From Acidovorax sp. FHTAMBA (GTDB taxonomy: Bacteria > Pseudomonadota > Gammaproteobacteria > Burkholderiales > Burkholderiaceae_C): a DNA stretch of 64,000 bases. The notes beneath the pieces were generated by a model. It made no database searches. It worked only from the letters and a program-made list of their open reading frames with translations, and was not told the DNA's origin. This document shows, in pieces, positions 41,979 to 51,917 of the stretch (position 1 is its first letter; each line of letters starts with the position of its first letter). Location of the stretch: assembly GCF_038958875.1 (NCBI RefSeq), contig NZ_CP152407.1, positions 689,501 through 753,500 of the forward strand, in the 5' to 3' direction. Made by a program: the position numbers and the translations under genes.

Positions 41979-42698
41979 ATGACCACGATTGCTAACAACC
42001 TCCAACAGGTTCTGGGCAGGATCGCGCAGGCATGCCGGGCTGCCGGCTGCGATCCGGCCAGCGTTTCCTTGCTGGCGGTTTCCAAGACCTTCGGCGCACC
42101 GGCGGTGCTGGAGGCGGCAGCCGCAGGCCAGCGCGACTTTGGTGAAAACTACATCCAGGAGGGTGTGGACAAGATTGCCGCCGTGCGCGCTGCCCTGCCT
42201 GGTGTGGCGCTGCAATGGCACTGCATTGGCCCTATCCAGAGCAACAAGACCCGACTGGTGGCCGAGCACTTTGACTGGGTGCACACGGTGGACCGGCTCA
42301 AGATCGCCGAGCGCCTGTCGGCCCAGCGGCCCGATCACTTGCCGCCGCTGCAGGTATGTATCCAGGTCAACATCGACGGTGGGCCCACCAAGTCGGGCGT
42401 GGCCCCGCGCGATGCGCTGGACCTGGTCCGCGCTGTCGCAAAACTGCCACGGCTTGCCGTGCGGGGGATCATGTGCATCCCGGACCATGCTCCTGAATTT
42501 GAAGCGCAACTCGCAATCCACATCAGCGCCAGAGCGCTTTTTGATCAGATTGCTGAGCTCCGGGAGCCAGGCCTTGCGCAGTTCGACACCCTGTCCCTGG
42601 GCATGACCGCCGACCTGGAGGCCGCCATCCAGGCCGGCAGCACGCTGGTGCGTGTGGGCACCGGTGTGTTTGGTGGACGGACCTACCCCGCCGCTTGA
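41979..42698 (+). CDS. yggS: PLP homeostasis protein YggS/PROSC family
   Basis: 239 residues from ATG 41979. It is a single-domain TIM-barrel PLP protein of the alanine-racemase N-domain type, without the second domain and with no known catalytic activity; family members buffer pyridoxal phosphate and affect amino-acid pools. The PLP lysine is in LLAVSKTF. GENYIQEG, HCIGPIQSNKT, CIQVNIDG and DTLSLGMTADLEAAIQAGSTLVRVGTGVFG (split across the phosphate-binding end) are all typical. It is divergent from pilT, the common arrangement in proteobacteria. Confidence 0.93.
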   Translation: MTTIANNLQQVLGRIAQACRAAGCDPASVSLLAVSKTFGAPAVLEAAAAGQRDFGENYIQEGVDKIAAVRAALPGVALQWHCIGPIQSNKTRLVAEHFDWVHTVDRLKIAERLSAQRPDHLPPLQVCIQVNIDGGPTKSGVAPRDALDLVRAVAKLPRLAVRGIMCIPDHAPEFEAQLAIHISARALFDQIAELREPGLAQFDTLSLGMTADLEAAIQAGSTLVRVGTGVFGGRTYPAA

Positions 42699-42704
42699 GC
42701 AGGT

Positions 42705-43775
<1,071 letters not shown>

Positions 43776-43942
43776 GGGCGTCCTGTGGGCAAACAGAGCA
43801 AAAGGCGCATCGTAGCGGCGCGCCGGGGCGTCTGGCTGCTGCAGGGGTTTCTTCGGGCGGCGGCTGTCGCTTGTTTGCCATGCATGCATGCCGGTCGCCG
43901 CCAGAATGCAGCGCAAGCCTTGCCATCTGTTGGGACCTCTGC

Positions 43943-46900
43943 ATGACCGATTGCCCGTTGTTCGCCAAAGTCCTCGTTGCCAACCGCGGCGAAATCGCCC
44001 TGCGCATCGTGCGCGCCCTGTACGACCTGGGCATTGCCAGCGTCGCGGTCTATGCCGACGACGACGCCGCCAGTCCGCATGTCGGGGCGGCCACCCAGGC
44101 CGTGGCGCTGGGGGCCACGGGGCCGGCGGCCTACCTCGACGGCGCGCGCCTGCTGGCGATCGCACGCGAGCACGGCTGCGACGCCGTGCACCCCGGCTAC
44201 GGCTTCCTGAGCGAGCGCGCCGACTTCGCGCGCGCCTGTGCCGACGCCGGGGTGCGCTTCATCGGCCCCACGCCGGGGCAGCTGAGCCTGTTCGGCGACA
44301 AGGCCCAGGCGCGCAGCCTGGCAATGCGCTGCGGCGTACCGCTCATGCCGGGCACGCAGGCGGCGGTTTCGCTCGAAGAAGCGCAGGCCTTCTGGCACTC
44401 GCAGCAAGGTGCGGGCATCGTCATCAAGGCGATTGGCGGCGGTGGCGGGCGGGGCATGCGCGCCGTGCAGTCGCTGGACGAGCTGCCCGCGGCCTACGCC
44501 CGCTGCCGCAGCGAGGCGCAGGCCGCCTTCGGGGTGGACGGGGTGTACGTCGAGCGCCTGATGAACAACGCGCGCCATATCGAGGTGCAGGTGCTGGGCG
44601 ACGGGCGCGAGGCGATGGCGCTGGGCGAGCGCGAATGCACGCTGCAGCGTCGCTTTCAGAAGGTGGTGGAAATTGCGCCCAGCCCCTCGTTGCCCGGGCC
44701 ACTGCGCGAGCGCATCATCGGCGCCGCCCTGGCCATGGCGCGTGAGGTGCAGTACGAGGGCCTGGGCACCTTCGAGTTTCTGGTGGATCTGGCCTCCAGC
44801 GATTTGCCCTATGTGTTCATCGAGGCCAACCCGCGCCTGCAGGTGGAGCACACCATCACCGAAGCTGTCACCGGCGTGGACCTGGTGCAGACCCAGCTGG
44901 CCCTGGCAGCAGGGCAGACCCTGCGCGACCTGGGGCTGAACCCCGACCAGCCCCCGGCGCCCGAAGGCTATGCCGTGCAGTGGCGCATCAACGCCGAAAC
45001 GCTGGACGCCAGCGGCGGCGCCGTGCCGGGCAGCGGCACGCTCGCCCGGTTCGATCTGCCCGCGGGCCCCGGCATCCGCGTGGACACCCATGGCGTGGCG
45101 GGCACCGCGCCATCGCCGCACTACGACACCCTGCTCGCCAAGCTCATCGTGCACACGCGCGGCCCCCGCTTTGCCGATGCGCTGCGCCGCTCGCAGCGGG
45201 CGCTGCAGGAGTGCCGCATCACCGGCGTGGCCACCAACCTGGGCTTGCTGCAGGCGCTGGCCGGGCGGCCCGAGATGGCCAGCCAGCAGGTGCACACGCG
45301 CTGGCTGGAGTCGGTGCTACCAGACTTGCTAGATGCTATTGAAACAATAGCTGATGACGCTTTCCTGCAAAGCGCTGGAGGTCAAAAAGACGTTGAATCC
45401 TCCGCCCCGGCACCCGAAGGCGCCGTGCTGGCGCCCATGCCCGCGCGCCTGGTGCAGCTGAGCGTGGCCGAGGGCGATGCCGTCGCCGCAGGCGCCGAGC
45501 TGGCCGTGCTCGAAGCCATGAAGATGGAGCATGTGCTGCTGGCCCCGCACGCGGGCCGGGTGCGCCGGCTGCTGGCCGCGCCGGGCGCCTACCTGGCGCA
45601 GGGCGAGCCCCTGCTGGTGCTTGATGCCGCCGAGGTGGCGGCACAGGCGTTGGCGGACGACACCGCAGTGCACGACCCCGACCACATCCGCCCCGACCTG
45701 CAGCGCGTGCGGGACCGCCATGCCTTCACCCTGGATGCCGCGCGCCCCGCTGCAGTCGCCAAACGCCATGCCCAGGGCGGGCGCACGGCGCGCGAGAACA
45801 TTGCCGACCTCTGCGATGAGGGCAGTTTCATCGAGTACGGTGCGCTGGCCATTGCCGCCCAGACTCGCCGTCGCAGCCTGGAAGACCTGATCGCCAATAC
45901 GCCCGCCGATGGCATGGTGACGGGCATCGGATCGGTCAACGGCGCGCAGTGCGGCGAGGAAGCGGCGCGCACCGTGGTCATGTCGTACGACGCCACGGTG
46001 CTCGCGGGCACGCAAGGCATGCGCAACCACGCCAAGACCGACCGCATGCTGGACATTGCGATGGCGCAAAAACTGCCCCTGGTGCTGTTTGCCGAGGGCG
46101 GCGGCGGCCGGCCTGGCGACACCGATTCGGCGGTGCTGGCGGGTCTGCACATCCACACCTTTGCCCGCTATGCTGCCTTGTCGGGCCAGGTGCCGGTGGT
46201 GGGCATTGCGGCCGGGCGCTGCTTTGCGGGCAATGCGGCGCTGCTGGGCTGCAGCGATGTGATCATCGCCACGCGCGGCTGCAACATCGGCATGGGTGGC
46301 CCGGCCATGATCGAAGGCGGCGGGCTGGGCGTGTTCAAGCCCGAGCAGATTGGCCCGAGCCGCGTGCAGCATGCCAATGGCGTGATCGATGTGCTGGTGG
46401 AGAACGAGGCCGAGGCCGTGGCGGCCGCGCGGCAGTACCTGTCGTACTTCCAGGGCCGCACCTCGCAATGGACGGCCCCCGACCAGCGCGCCCTGCGCAG
46501 TGTGGTGCCCGAAAACCGCCTGCGCGTGTACGACACCCGCGCCGCCATGGGCGGCCTGGTGGACGAGGGCAGCCTCTTGATGTTGCGCACGGGCTTTGGC
46601 GCCGGCATCCATACGGCGCTGGCACGCATCGAAGGCCGGCCCGTGGGCCTGATCGCCAACAACCCGCTGCACCTGGGCGGCGCCATCGACGCCGATGCGG
46701 CCGACAAGGCCGCGCGCTTCATGCAGTTGTGCAACGCCCATGGCCTGCCCCTGGTCAGCCTGGTGGACACGCCCGGCTTCATGGTCGGCCCCGACGTCGA
46801 GGCGACGGCGCAGGTACGCCATGTCAGCCGCCTGTTCGTCACCGCCGCCAGTCTGCGCGTGCCGTACTTCAGCGTGGTGCTGCGCAAGGGCTACGGCCTG

Positions 46901-47230
46901 GGCGCCATGGGCATGACGGCCGGCGGCTTTCATGCCCCCGTGTTCACGGTGGCATGGCCCACGGGCGAGTTCGGCGCCATGGGCCTGGAGGGTGCGGTGC
47001 GCCTGGGTTTCCGCAAAGAGCTGGAGGCCCAGCCCGAAGGCCCCGCGCGCGACGCCCTGTTTGCCGAACTGCTGGCGCGCCAGTACGCCAATGGCGAGGC
47101 CATGCAGATGGCCACCACGCTGGAGATCGACGCCGTGATCGACCCGGCCGAAACGCGCGCGTGGCTGGCGCGCGGTTTGGCGTCGGCGCAGGTAAAACCC
47201 CTGTCGCACCGTTTCATCGACACCTGGTAA
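43943..47230 (+). CDS. Single-chain biotin-dependent acyl-CoA carboxylase (biotin carboxylase - BCCP - carboxyltransferase fusion)
   Basis: 1095 residues from ATG 43943. Biotin carboxylase covers about 10-455 (KVLVANRGEIALRIVRAL, the glycine-rich ATP loop GGGGGRGMRAV, FIEANPRLQVEHTITE). A linker at about 465-483 is coded by the dispersed repeat. The biotinyl domain has EAMKMEH with K527. The carboxyltransferase spans about 590-1095 with both halves (GGGGRPGDTDSAVLAGLHI and GIAAGRCFAGNAALLG, then LVDTPGFMVGPDVEA). Usually these are two or more subunits. One-chain forms resemble long-chain acyl-CoA carboxylases, so the substrate (acetyl-, propionyl- or longer acyl-CoA) is open. An aminotransferase follows 90 bp later. 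Confidence 0.88.
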   Translation: MTDCPLFAKVLVANRGEIALRIVRALYDLGIASVAVYADDDAASPHVGAATQAVALGATGPAAYLDGARLLAIAREHGCDAVHPGYGFLSERADFARACADAGVRFIGPTPGQLSLFGDKAQARSLAMRCGVPLMPGTQAAVSLEEAQAFWHSQQGAGIVIKAIGGGGGRGMRAVQSLDELPAAYARCRSEAQAAFGVDGVYVERLMNNARHIEVQVLGDGREAMALGERECTLQRRFQKVVEIAPSPSLPGPLRERIIGAALAMAREVQYEGLGTFEFLVDLASSDLPYVFIEANPRLQVEHTITEAVTGVDLVQTQLALAAGQTLRDLGLNPDQPPAPEGYAVQWRINAETLDASGGAVPGSGTLARFDLPAGPGIRVDTHGVAGTAPSPHYDTLLAKLIVHTRGPRFADALRRSQRALQECRITGVATNLGLLQALAGRPEMASQQVHTRWLESVLPDLLDAIETIADDAFLQSAGGQKDVESSAPAPEGAVLAPMPARLVQLSVAEGDAVAAGAELAVLEAMKMEHVLLAPHAGRVRRLLAAPGAYLAQGEPLLVLDAAEVAAQALADDTAVHDPDHIRPDLQRVRDRHAFTLDAARPAAVAKRHAQGGRTARENIADLCDEGSFIEYGALAIAAQTRRRSLEDLIANTPADGMVTGIGSVNGAQCGEEAARTVVMSYDATVLAGTQGMRNHAKTDRMLDIAMAQKLPLVLFAEGGGGRPGDTDSAVLAGLHIHTFARYAALSGQVPVVGIAAGRCFAGNAALLGCSDVIIATRGCNIGMGGPAMIEGGGLGVFKPEQIGPSRVQHANGVIDVLVENEAEAVAAARQYLSYFQGRTSQWTAPDQRALRSVVPENRLRVYDTRAAMGGLVDEGSLLMLRTGFGAGIHTALARIEGRPVGLIANNPLHLGGAIDADAADKAARFMQLCNAHGLPLVSLVDTPGFMVGPDVEATAQVRHVSRLFVTAASLRVPYFSVVLRKGYGLGAMGMTAGGFHAPVFTVAWPTGEFGAMGLEGAVRLGFRKELEAQPEGPARDALFAELLARQYANGEAMQMATTLEIDAVIDPAETRAWLARGLASAQVKPLSHRFIDTW
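45335..45392 (+). repeat. Dispersed palindromic repeat, in-frame copy inside the carboxylase gene
   Basis: It runs GCTATTGAAACAATAGCTGA, then TGACGCTTTCCTGCAAAGCG, then CTGGAGGTCAAAAAGACG. This is a clear copy of the family form, coding for the linker between the biotin carboxylase and biotinyl domains (about residues 465-483). Confidence 0.82.
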
Positions 47231-47320
47231 GCGCCTGCGAAGCGCGGCACCCCATGCTAAGCTGCCCCGCCTGGCCCGCCCGCACCGGGGTGGCGCCCCC
47301 GTTTGATGGAGACCTTGCAC

Positions 47321-48460
47321 ATGCCCGGACTGTTGCCCGATATCGACCCCGATGGTTTGCTGGAGTTTTCGGTGGTCTACACCGACCGCGCGCTCAACCA
47401 CATGTCCAAGCGCTTTACCGGCGTGGTGCAGGACATTCTGGGCACCCTGAAAGAGGTCTACGGCGCGCATACCGCCGTGCTGGTGCCCGGCAGCGGCACC
47501 TTCGGCATGGAAGCCGTGGCGCGCCAGTTCGCCAACCAGGAAAAAGTGCTCATCGTGCGCAACGGCTGGTTCAGCTACCGCTGGACGCAGATTTTTGACG
47601 CCGACAAGGGCCTGGGCGGCGGCTCCGTGGTGTGCAAGGCGCGCCAGCAGGGTAGCGGTCCGCAGGCGCCCTGGGCACCATGCCCTGCCGACGAAGTCGC
47701 CGCCACCATCCGCGCCGAGAAGCCCAAGGTGGTGTTCGCACCCCATGTGGAGACGGCCAGCGGCATCATCCTGTCTGACGACTACCTCCGCACGCTGACG
47801 GCGGCTGCGCATGAGGTGGGCGCGCTGTTTGTGCTGGACTGCGTGGCGTCGGGCGCGATGTGGGTGGACATGCAGGCCACGGGCGTGGATGTGCTCATCA
47901 GCGCGCCGCAAAAGGGCTGGAGCGGCTCGCCCTGCTGCGCCATGGTGATGTTGAGCGAACGTGCGCGCCAGGCGATCGACGGCACCACGAGCAGCAGCTT
48001 TTCGTGCGACCTCAAGAAGTGGATGCAGATCGCCGAGGGCTACGAAAAGGGCCAGCACGCGTACCACACCACCATGCCCACGGATGCACTGGTGCGCCTC
48101 TCCGAGGTGATGGCCGAGACGCGTGAATATGGATTTGCCAAGGTGCGTGACGAGCAGATCGAATTGGGCGCCAAAGTGCGGGCGCTGCTCGAATCGCGCG
48201 GCTTCCCCAGTGTGGCGGCCGAGGGCTTCAAGGCACCCGGCGTGGTGGTGAGCTACACCACCGACCCCGGCATTCAGAACGGCAAGAAGTTCATGGAGGT
48301 GGGGCTGCAGACCGCTGCGGGCGTGCCGTTGCAATGCGACGAAGGGCCGGACTTCAAGACCTTCCGCATCGGCCTGTTTGGCCTGGAGAAGTGGCACAAC
48401 GTGGACCGCACCGTGGGCCATTTGTCGAAGGCGCTGGACCAGATTGCGGCTGCGGCCTGA
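47321..48460 (+). CDS. Class V aminotransferase (serine-pyruvate/alanine-glyoxylate type)
   Basis: 379 residues from ATG 47321, preceded by GGAG at a good distance; ATG 47306 is possible. It is a fold-type I PLP enzyme. VLVPGSGTFGMEAVARQFA is the cofactor-phosphate loop, CVASGAMWVDMQATGVDVLI holds the aspartate-type contact, and SAPQKGWSGSPC has the Schiff-base lysine. Family members move the amino group between serine or alanine and glyoxylate or pyruvate. The FSCDLKKWMQIAEGYEKG wording belongs to a subgroup of unclear substrate. It may be co-transcribed with the carboxylase; no shared pathway is evident. Confidence 0.88.
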   Translation: MPGLLPDIDPDGLLEFSVVYTDRALNHMSKRFTGVVQDILGTLKEVYGAHTAVLVPGSGTFGMEAVARQFANQEKVLIVRNGWFSYRWTQIFDADKGLGGGSVVCKARQQGSGPQAPWAPCPADEVAATIRAEKPKVVFAPHVETASGIILSDDYLRTLTAAAHEVGALFVLDCVASGAMWVDMQATGVDVLISAPQKGWSGSPCCAMVMLSERARQAIDGTTSSSFSCDLKKWMQIAEGYEKGQHAYHTTMPTDALVRLSEVMAETREYGFAKVRDEQIELGAKVRALLESRGFPSVAAEGFKAPGVVVSYTTDPGIQNGKKFMEVGLQTAAGVPLQCDEGPDFKTFRIGLFGLEKWHNVDRTVGHLSKALDQIAAAA

Positions 48461-48514
48461 CTGCCTGCATGGGCGTGAGGGCGTGCGCGCTGTACAGGTT
48501 GTGCGCGGCTGGCT

Positions 48515-49813
48515 ATGACCCGCGCTGACCTCAGCCCCGCGCACCGCTCGCTGCGCACCGCCAAACGGCAGGCGCTGGGACTGTTGCTGCTGGTGACGGC
48601 GGTGTTCATCGCCACCAGCGTGGTCGAACGCGGACTGTGGCTCAACGGTGTGAAGGCCATCGCCGAGGCTGCCATGGTGGGGGCGCTGGCCGACTGGTTT
48701 GCGGTGGTGGCGCTGTTTCGCAAGCCGCTGGGCCTGCCCATTCCGCACACCGCCGTCATCGCACGCAACCAGGAGCGCATTGGCCGCAACCTGGCCGCAT
48801 TTGTGCGCGACAAGTTTCTGGATGTGCCCTCGCTGGTCGCGCTGATCCGCCGGCACGACCCCGCCGAGCGGCTGGCGCAGTGGCTGCTGGCACCGGGCAA
48901 CACCGCGCTGCTGGGGCACCAGACCACGCGGCTTGTCTCTGCGGCGCTGGAGACGGTGCAGGACGCGCAGGTGGAGCGCTTTATCCAGAAGGCGGCCCGT
49001 GCATTGATCGGGCAGGTGGACATGTCGCGTGCGTTGGCGGCGGTGCTGGACACCCTCACGCACAACGGCCGCCACCAGGCGCTGCTGGACGACGTGTTGG
49101 CCAAGCTCATTGAACTGCTGAAGAACGAGGACACACGCGCCTGGGTGGCGCAGACCATCGTGCTGTGGCTCAAGAAGGACCATCCGCGCACCGAGAAGTT
49201 GCTACCCAGCGACTGGCTGGGCGACAAGGGCTCGGCTCTGCTGGCCCGCGCGCTGGAGAGCCTGATGGCCGATGTGACCGCCAACCCGCAGCACGCACTG
49301 CGTGCGCAGTTTGATACCGCTGTGCAGCGCTTTATCGAGCGCTTGCGCAGCGACCCGGAATGGGAGCGCAAGGGCGAGGAGGTCCGCACCTGGCTGCAGA
49401 CCGATGCCACTGTGGGCGGCTATGTGCAGACCTTGTGGCTGGACCTGCGCGGCGCGCTGCAGCGCGACCTGGCCGATGCCGATTCGGTGCTTGCGCGGCA
49501 GGTGGGCAAGCTGGGGTTGTGGCTGGGCGAGTCGCTGGCGGGGGATGCGGCGCTCAGGCAGTCGTTCAATGACCGGCTGGAGCACTGGGTGCAGGGCCTG
49601 GCGCCGGATGTGTCAGCGTTCATTGCGCAGCACATTGAGGACACGGTGCGGCGCTGGGACGCCGAGGAGATGACGGATCTGATCGAAGTGAATATCGGGA
49701 AGGATCTGCAGTACATCCGGATCAATGGGACGGTGGTGGGCGGGCTGATCGGGCTGGTGCTGTTTGCGGTGTCGCACGCGGGGGAGATTTGGCGGGCGGT
49801 GGGGGGTGGCTGA
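48515..49813 (+). CDS. DUF445 family membrane protein (YjiN-like)
   Basis: 432 residues. An N-terminal membrane segment (about 16-38, LGLLLLVTAVFIATSVVE) is followed by the conserved WLNGVKAIAEAAMVGALADWFAVVALFRKPLGLPIPHTAVI, which defines DUF445. A long alpha-helical, probably coiled-coil, region spans about 70-380. A second membrane helix sits at the C terminus (about 405-422, GTVVGGLIGLVLFAVSHAG). The RINGTVVGGLIG motif is shared with E. coli YjiN. Function unknown. The start is ATG 48515 with weak ribosome site. Confidence 0.88.
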   Translation: MTRADLSPAHRSLRTAKRQALGLLLLVTAVFIATSVVERGLWLNGVKAIAEAAMVGALADWFAVVALFRKPLGLPIPHTAVIARNQERIGRNLAAFVRDKFLDVPSLVALIRRHDPAERLAQWLLAPGNTALLGHQTTRLVSAALETVQDAQVERFIQKAARALIGQVDMSRALAAVLDTLTHNGRHQALLDDVLAKLIELLKNEDTRAWVAQTIVLWLKKDHPRTEKLLPSDWLGDKGSALLARALESLMADVTANPQHALRAQFDTAVQRFIERLRSDPEWERKGEEVRTWLQTDATVGGYVQTLWLDLRGALQRDLADADSVLARQVGKLGLWLGESLAGDAALRQSFNDRLEHWVQGLAPDVSAFIAQHIEDTVRRWDAEEMTDLIEVNIGKDLQYIRINGTVVGGLIGLVLFAVSHAGEIWRAVGGG

Positions 49814-50069
49814 GTGCTGCCAAGCCATGGGTCCTATCTGCCCAGGAAAACACCGTCGACGCGTGCACAACCAGGGTTCAGTGCCACGAGTCGTGTGCGC
49901 GTTCTGGAATCCGCACCGCAAACCTTGGCAAACTTCACCTCGTTCGCTCCTGCGGTGCATCGGTGTGGTGAGGACTACTTCTGGTTGCAAAAAAACTGTG
50001 GGTTGACGTCGGCTAGGGGCCTTAGGCTCTCGCCACTTCACCTTGGGTGCTGTCTTGACGCAACATGTA
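49814..50069 (+). other. Intergenic DNA between the DUF445 gene and the broken hydrolase gene
   Basis: About 256 bp, more A+T-rich than its left neighbour. No supported gene and no clear promoter. The composition shift marks the left edge of an accessory segment that continues to about 51900. Confidence 0.4.
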
Positions 50070-50875
50070 ATGCCGGGTCCGATGGGGACCAAGATTGGGG
50101 ACGAGGAATTTTCGGGTGAATCCGCGTGTTTGCGACGGGACTACGTCCCCAATGGCTTGACTCCTGGTCCTATCGGGCTTGGACGTGACGCGGCTGGGCA
50201 CTATCCGTGGGACATCAAAGAAAAACAGAGCGTTCCGGCAGGAGGTGACCTGGGCCCTCAAAAAGCGGGGGCTGCCTTACTGTCCCGGTTCTTCGTTCCC
50301 GGCGACAAGATTGTCGGAAATCTCTTTTTCGGTGGCGCGGGAATGGACGGGGGCTACATCTCGGACATGGTGAGGGCATTTGCAGAGAAACACGTCCAGC
50401 TAATCTCCGTAGATCCAAAAAAGTGGTCTGGTGGAACGCTTGCAGATGCCGCCATCGGCGTGGATGTTTTTCGCGCTGGGAAATCGCTAATTCAAGTGCC
50501 GCTCGATAAATTTCCACAGAGTGGAACCCAGTTCAACCTGATCGGCTATTCCTACGGGTCTCTAGCTGCCGCGCAGGTCGCGATAAATTACGGCGCTGGG
50601 GGTACTGTTGTGAATCATTTGGTCCTGATTGGCTCTCCCATCAGCGGGAATTTTCTTCAGCAGGTCAAGACAACGTCATCGTCGTGGATCTGAAAGCTCA
50701 GGGTGATCCACTGTATGCCGGTATGAGTCGCGAAAAATTATTACTGTCTACCCCCAGCTTGGGAAAACAGATGGTCGAAGCCTCAGGCCATTTTTACTAG
50801 GCCCCCAATACCGATGAAGGTAAGCGTCGGCGGCGGGAGCTGGCGGCGTACCTTTACTCAAAAGGGCTTAGATAG
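50070..50875 (+). pseudogene. Broken alpha/beta-hydrolase (lipase-like) gene, possible secreted-effector relic
   Basis: The first frame (from ATG 50070) includes LIGYSYGSLAAAQVAINYG, a nucleophile elbow of the G-x-S-x-G type, and reads until TGA at 50691-50693. Reading continues in a different frame from about 50668 (DNVIVVDLKAQGDPLYAGMS), reaches GHFY, then an in-frame TAG at about 50798-50800, and continues PNTDEGKRRRRELAAYLYSKG to a TAG at 50873-50875. So one frameshift and one nonsense change separate three pieces of what was a single reading frame. The final stop overlaps the start of a small membrane-protein gene. Neither the export route nor the substrate is recognisable. Confidence 0.6.
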
Positions 50876-51168
50876 TGGCATCCCTTCTTAGCCGTGCGAG
50901 GTGGATTTTCTACGGGGCGGCAGCGGCTGTCCTTGCCTTGGTAAATATCTATCTGTTGACTGTCCATGCCCACCTGTGGACAAGCGGAAAATTCATCGTG
51001 GGTGCTTTTTCTGGGCTGTTGTTGGCACTAGCGCTGGCGTTGGCTGGAGTTTTCTGGGGAGCTGGTTTTTATCTACGAAGAGATGCACTCTTGGATAGGC
51101 TGCTGTCGGCGGCTTTTCTGGTCTCGTTGCTTTGGTTTTTTATTCCAGGGCGATTTTCTGTGGAGTGA
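50875..51168 (+). CDS. Small membrane protein, possible immunity partner of the broken hydrolase
   Basis: 97 residues starting at GTG 50875, which overlaps the final TAG of the hydrolase relic. Three hydrophobic segments are seen: about 10-29 (IFYGAAAAVLALVNIYLLTV), about 37-63 (GKFIVGAFSGLLLALALALAGVFWG, split by glycines) and about 74-90 (LLSAAFLVSLLWFFIP). I do not recognise the family. The tight overlap with a hydrolase gene resembles effector-immunity pairs, whose immunity proteins for lipases are often small membrane or periplasmic proteins. That is an inference from arrangement only. Confidence 0.5.
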   Translation: MASLLSRARWIFYGAAAAVLALVNIYLLTVHAHLWTSGKFIVGAFSGLLLALALALAGVFWGAGFYLRRDALLDRLLSAAFLVSLLWFFIPGRFSVE

Positions 51169-51852
51169 TCTGAGGCCCGACCCCCAGTCTGCGACCCCTT
51201 CGCTGTGCGAAGGGGCAACCTACGTCGGGGCGGTTTCGGGGTGCGCCGTGGAACTCGCTTTGCGCTGGCGCGCGCGCTCGGACAACCACGGCGAGCCAGA
51301 GCACGAAGCATGGGCGCTGCGACGCCCATGCCACCCCGCAACCGCCCCGCCGCAGGCGTAGCCAGCAGGGGTGGGGCACCGAACAGCCGAACATCCACAC
51401 GGGCCTTTGCTTCGCTCGGCCTCGCGGTCGCGGCGCGAAGCGCCTGCGCGTTCGGGGCCGAGCGCAGTGCAGCGAAGCAATGGCCCGAATGGAAGTTTTC
51501 TCCCCAGCCCCTCTGTATGCGCCGAGGAGCGCAGTGGGCGGGGTGGCATGTGTGCCGAAGGACACACATGCTTCGTGGACTAGCTCGTCGCAGTTGTTTG
51601 AACGTAGCGCGAAAGGCGCGCAGTGAGTTCTGCGACGCACCCCGTCCGCGAGCACCACAGGTTGCCCCGGCGCGAAGCGCTGGGGACGCAGACAGCGGGG
51701 TCGCCCTTTCTTTGGTGACTTTCTTTCGGCGACGCGAAAGAAAGTTACTCGCGCGCCGGGCGACTCCCGGCCTCCGCTCTCCGCAAAGGCGCGCCACAAG
51801 ATCAGCACGCGAGCGTCGCCGTCGACAGATGAATGATCAGAAGAAACCGGAT
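51169..51852. other. GC-rich, repeat-like block without a supported gene
   Basis: About 680 bp in which both strands are open in several frames (for example 51140-51808 minus and 51205-51882 plus). The hypothetical products are rich in Arg, Ala, Pro and Cys with no family motif. Inverted segments include CTTTCTTT...AAAGAAAG around 51712-51751 (TTTCTTTCGGCGACGCGAAAGAAA) and GACCCCTTCGCTGTGCGAAGGGGC near 51192-51214. I remember similar stretches giving false hypothetical genes in many Burkholderiales and Xanthomonas genomes. It is probably a dispersed non-coding repeat of unknown nature. Confidence 0.5.
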
Positions 51853-51917
51853 ACTACAAAAACAATAGCTACCAGCGCTTGATAGATAAGCGCTAGGGCC
51901 CGATTTTGTTCTCAAAA
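51853..51917 (+). repeat. Dispersed palindromic repeat (intergenic, next to lrgB)
   Basis: It runs ACTACAAAAACAATAGCTAC, then CAGCGCTTGATAGATAAGCG, then CTAGGGCCCGATTTTGTTCT and CAAAA. A clear family member. Its end overlaps the last codons of lrgB on the other strand. Confidence 0.82.

Noticed and set aside
42513..42560. GCGCCAGAGCGC-type inverted motif in yggS, looked like another in-gene copy of the dispersed repeat
   Set aside because: It matches only the short GCGC core and lacks the ATAGCT arm and the tail.
43776..44165. 130-codon upstream extension of the threonine aldolase frame
   Set aside because: It overlaps the divergent carboxylase start. MPDFRSDTVTQPT at 43775 is the conserved N terminus.
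45329..49183. 1284-residue open frame on the minus strand opposite the carboxylase and DUF445 genes
   Set aside because: It crosses three well-supported genes and has shadow composition (His, Arg, Gly-rich) without motifs.
51140..51808. 222-residue minus-strand hypothetical protein
   Set aside because: Open on both strands, no motif, and the composition resembles known false genes over repeat DNA.
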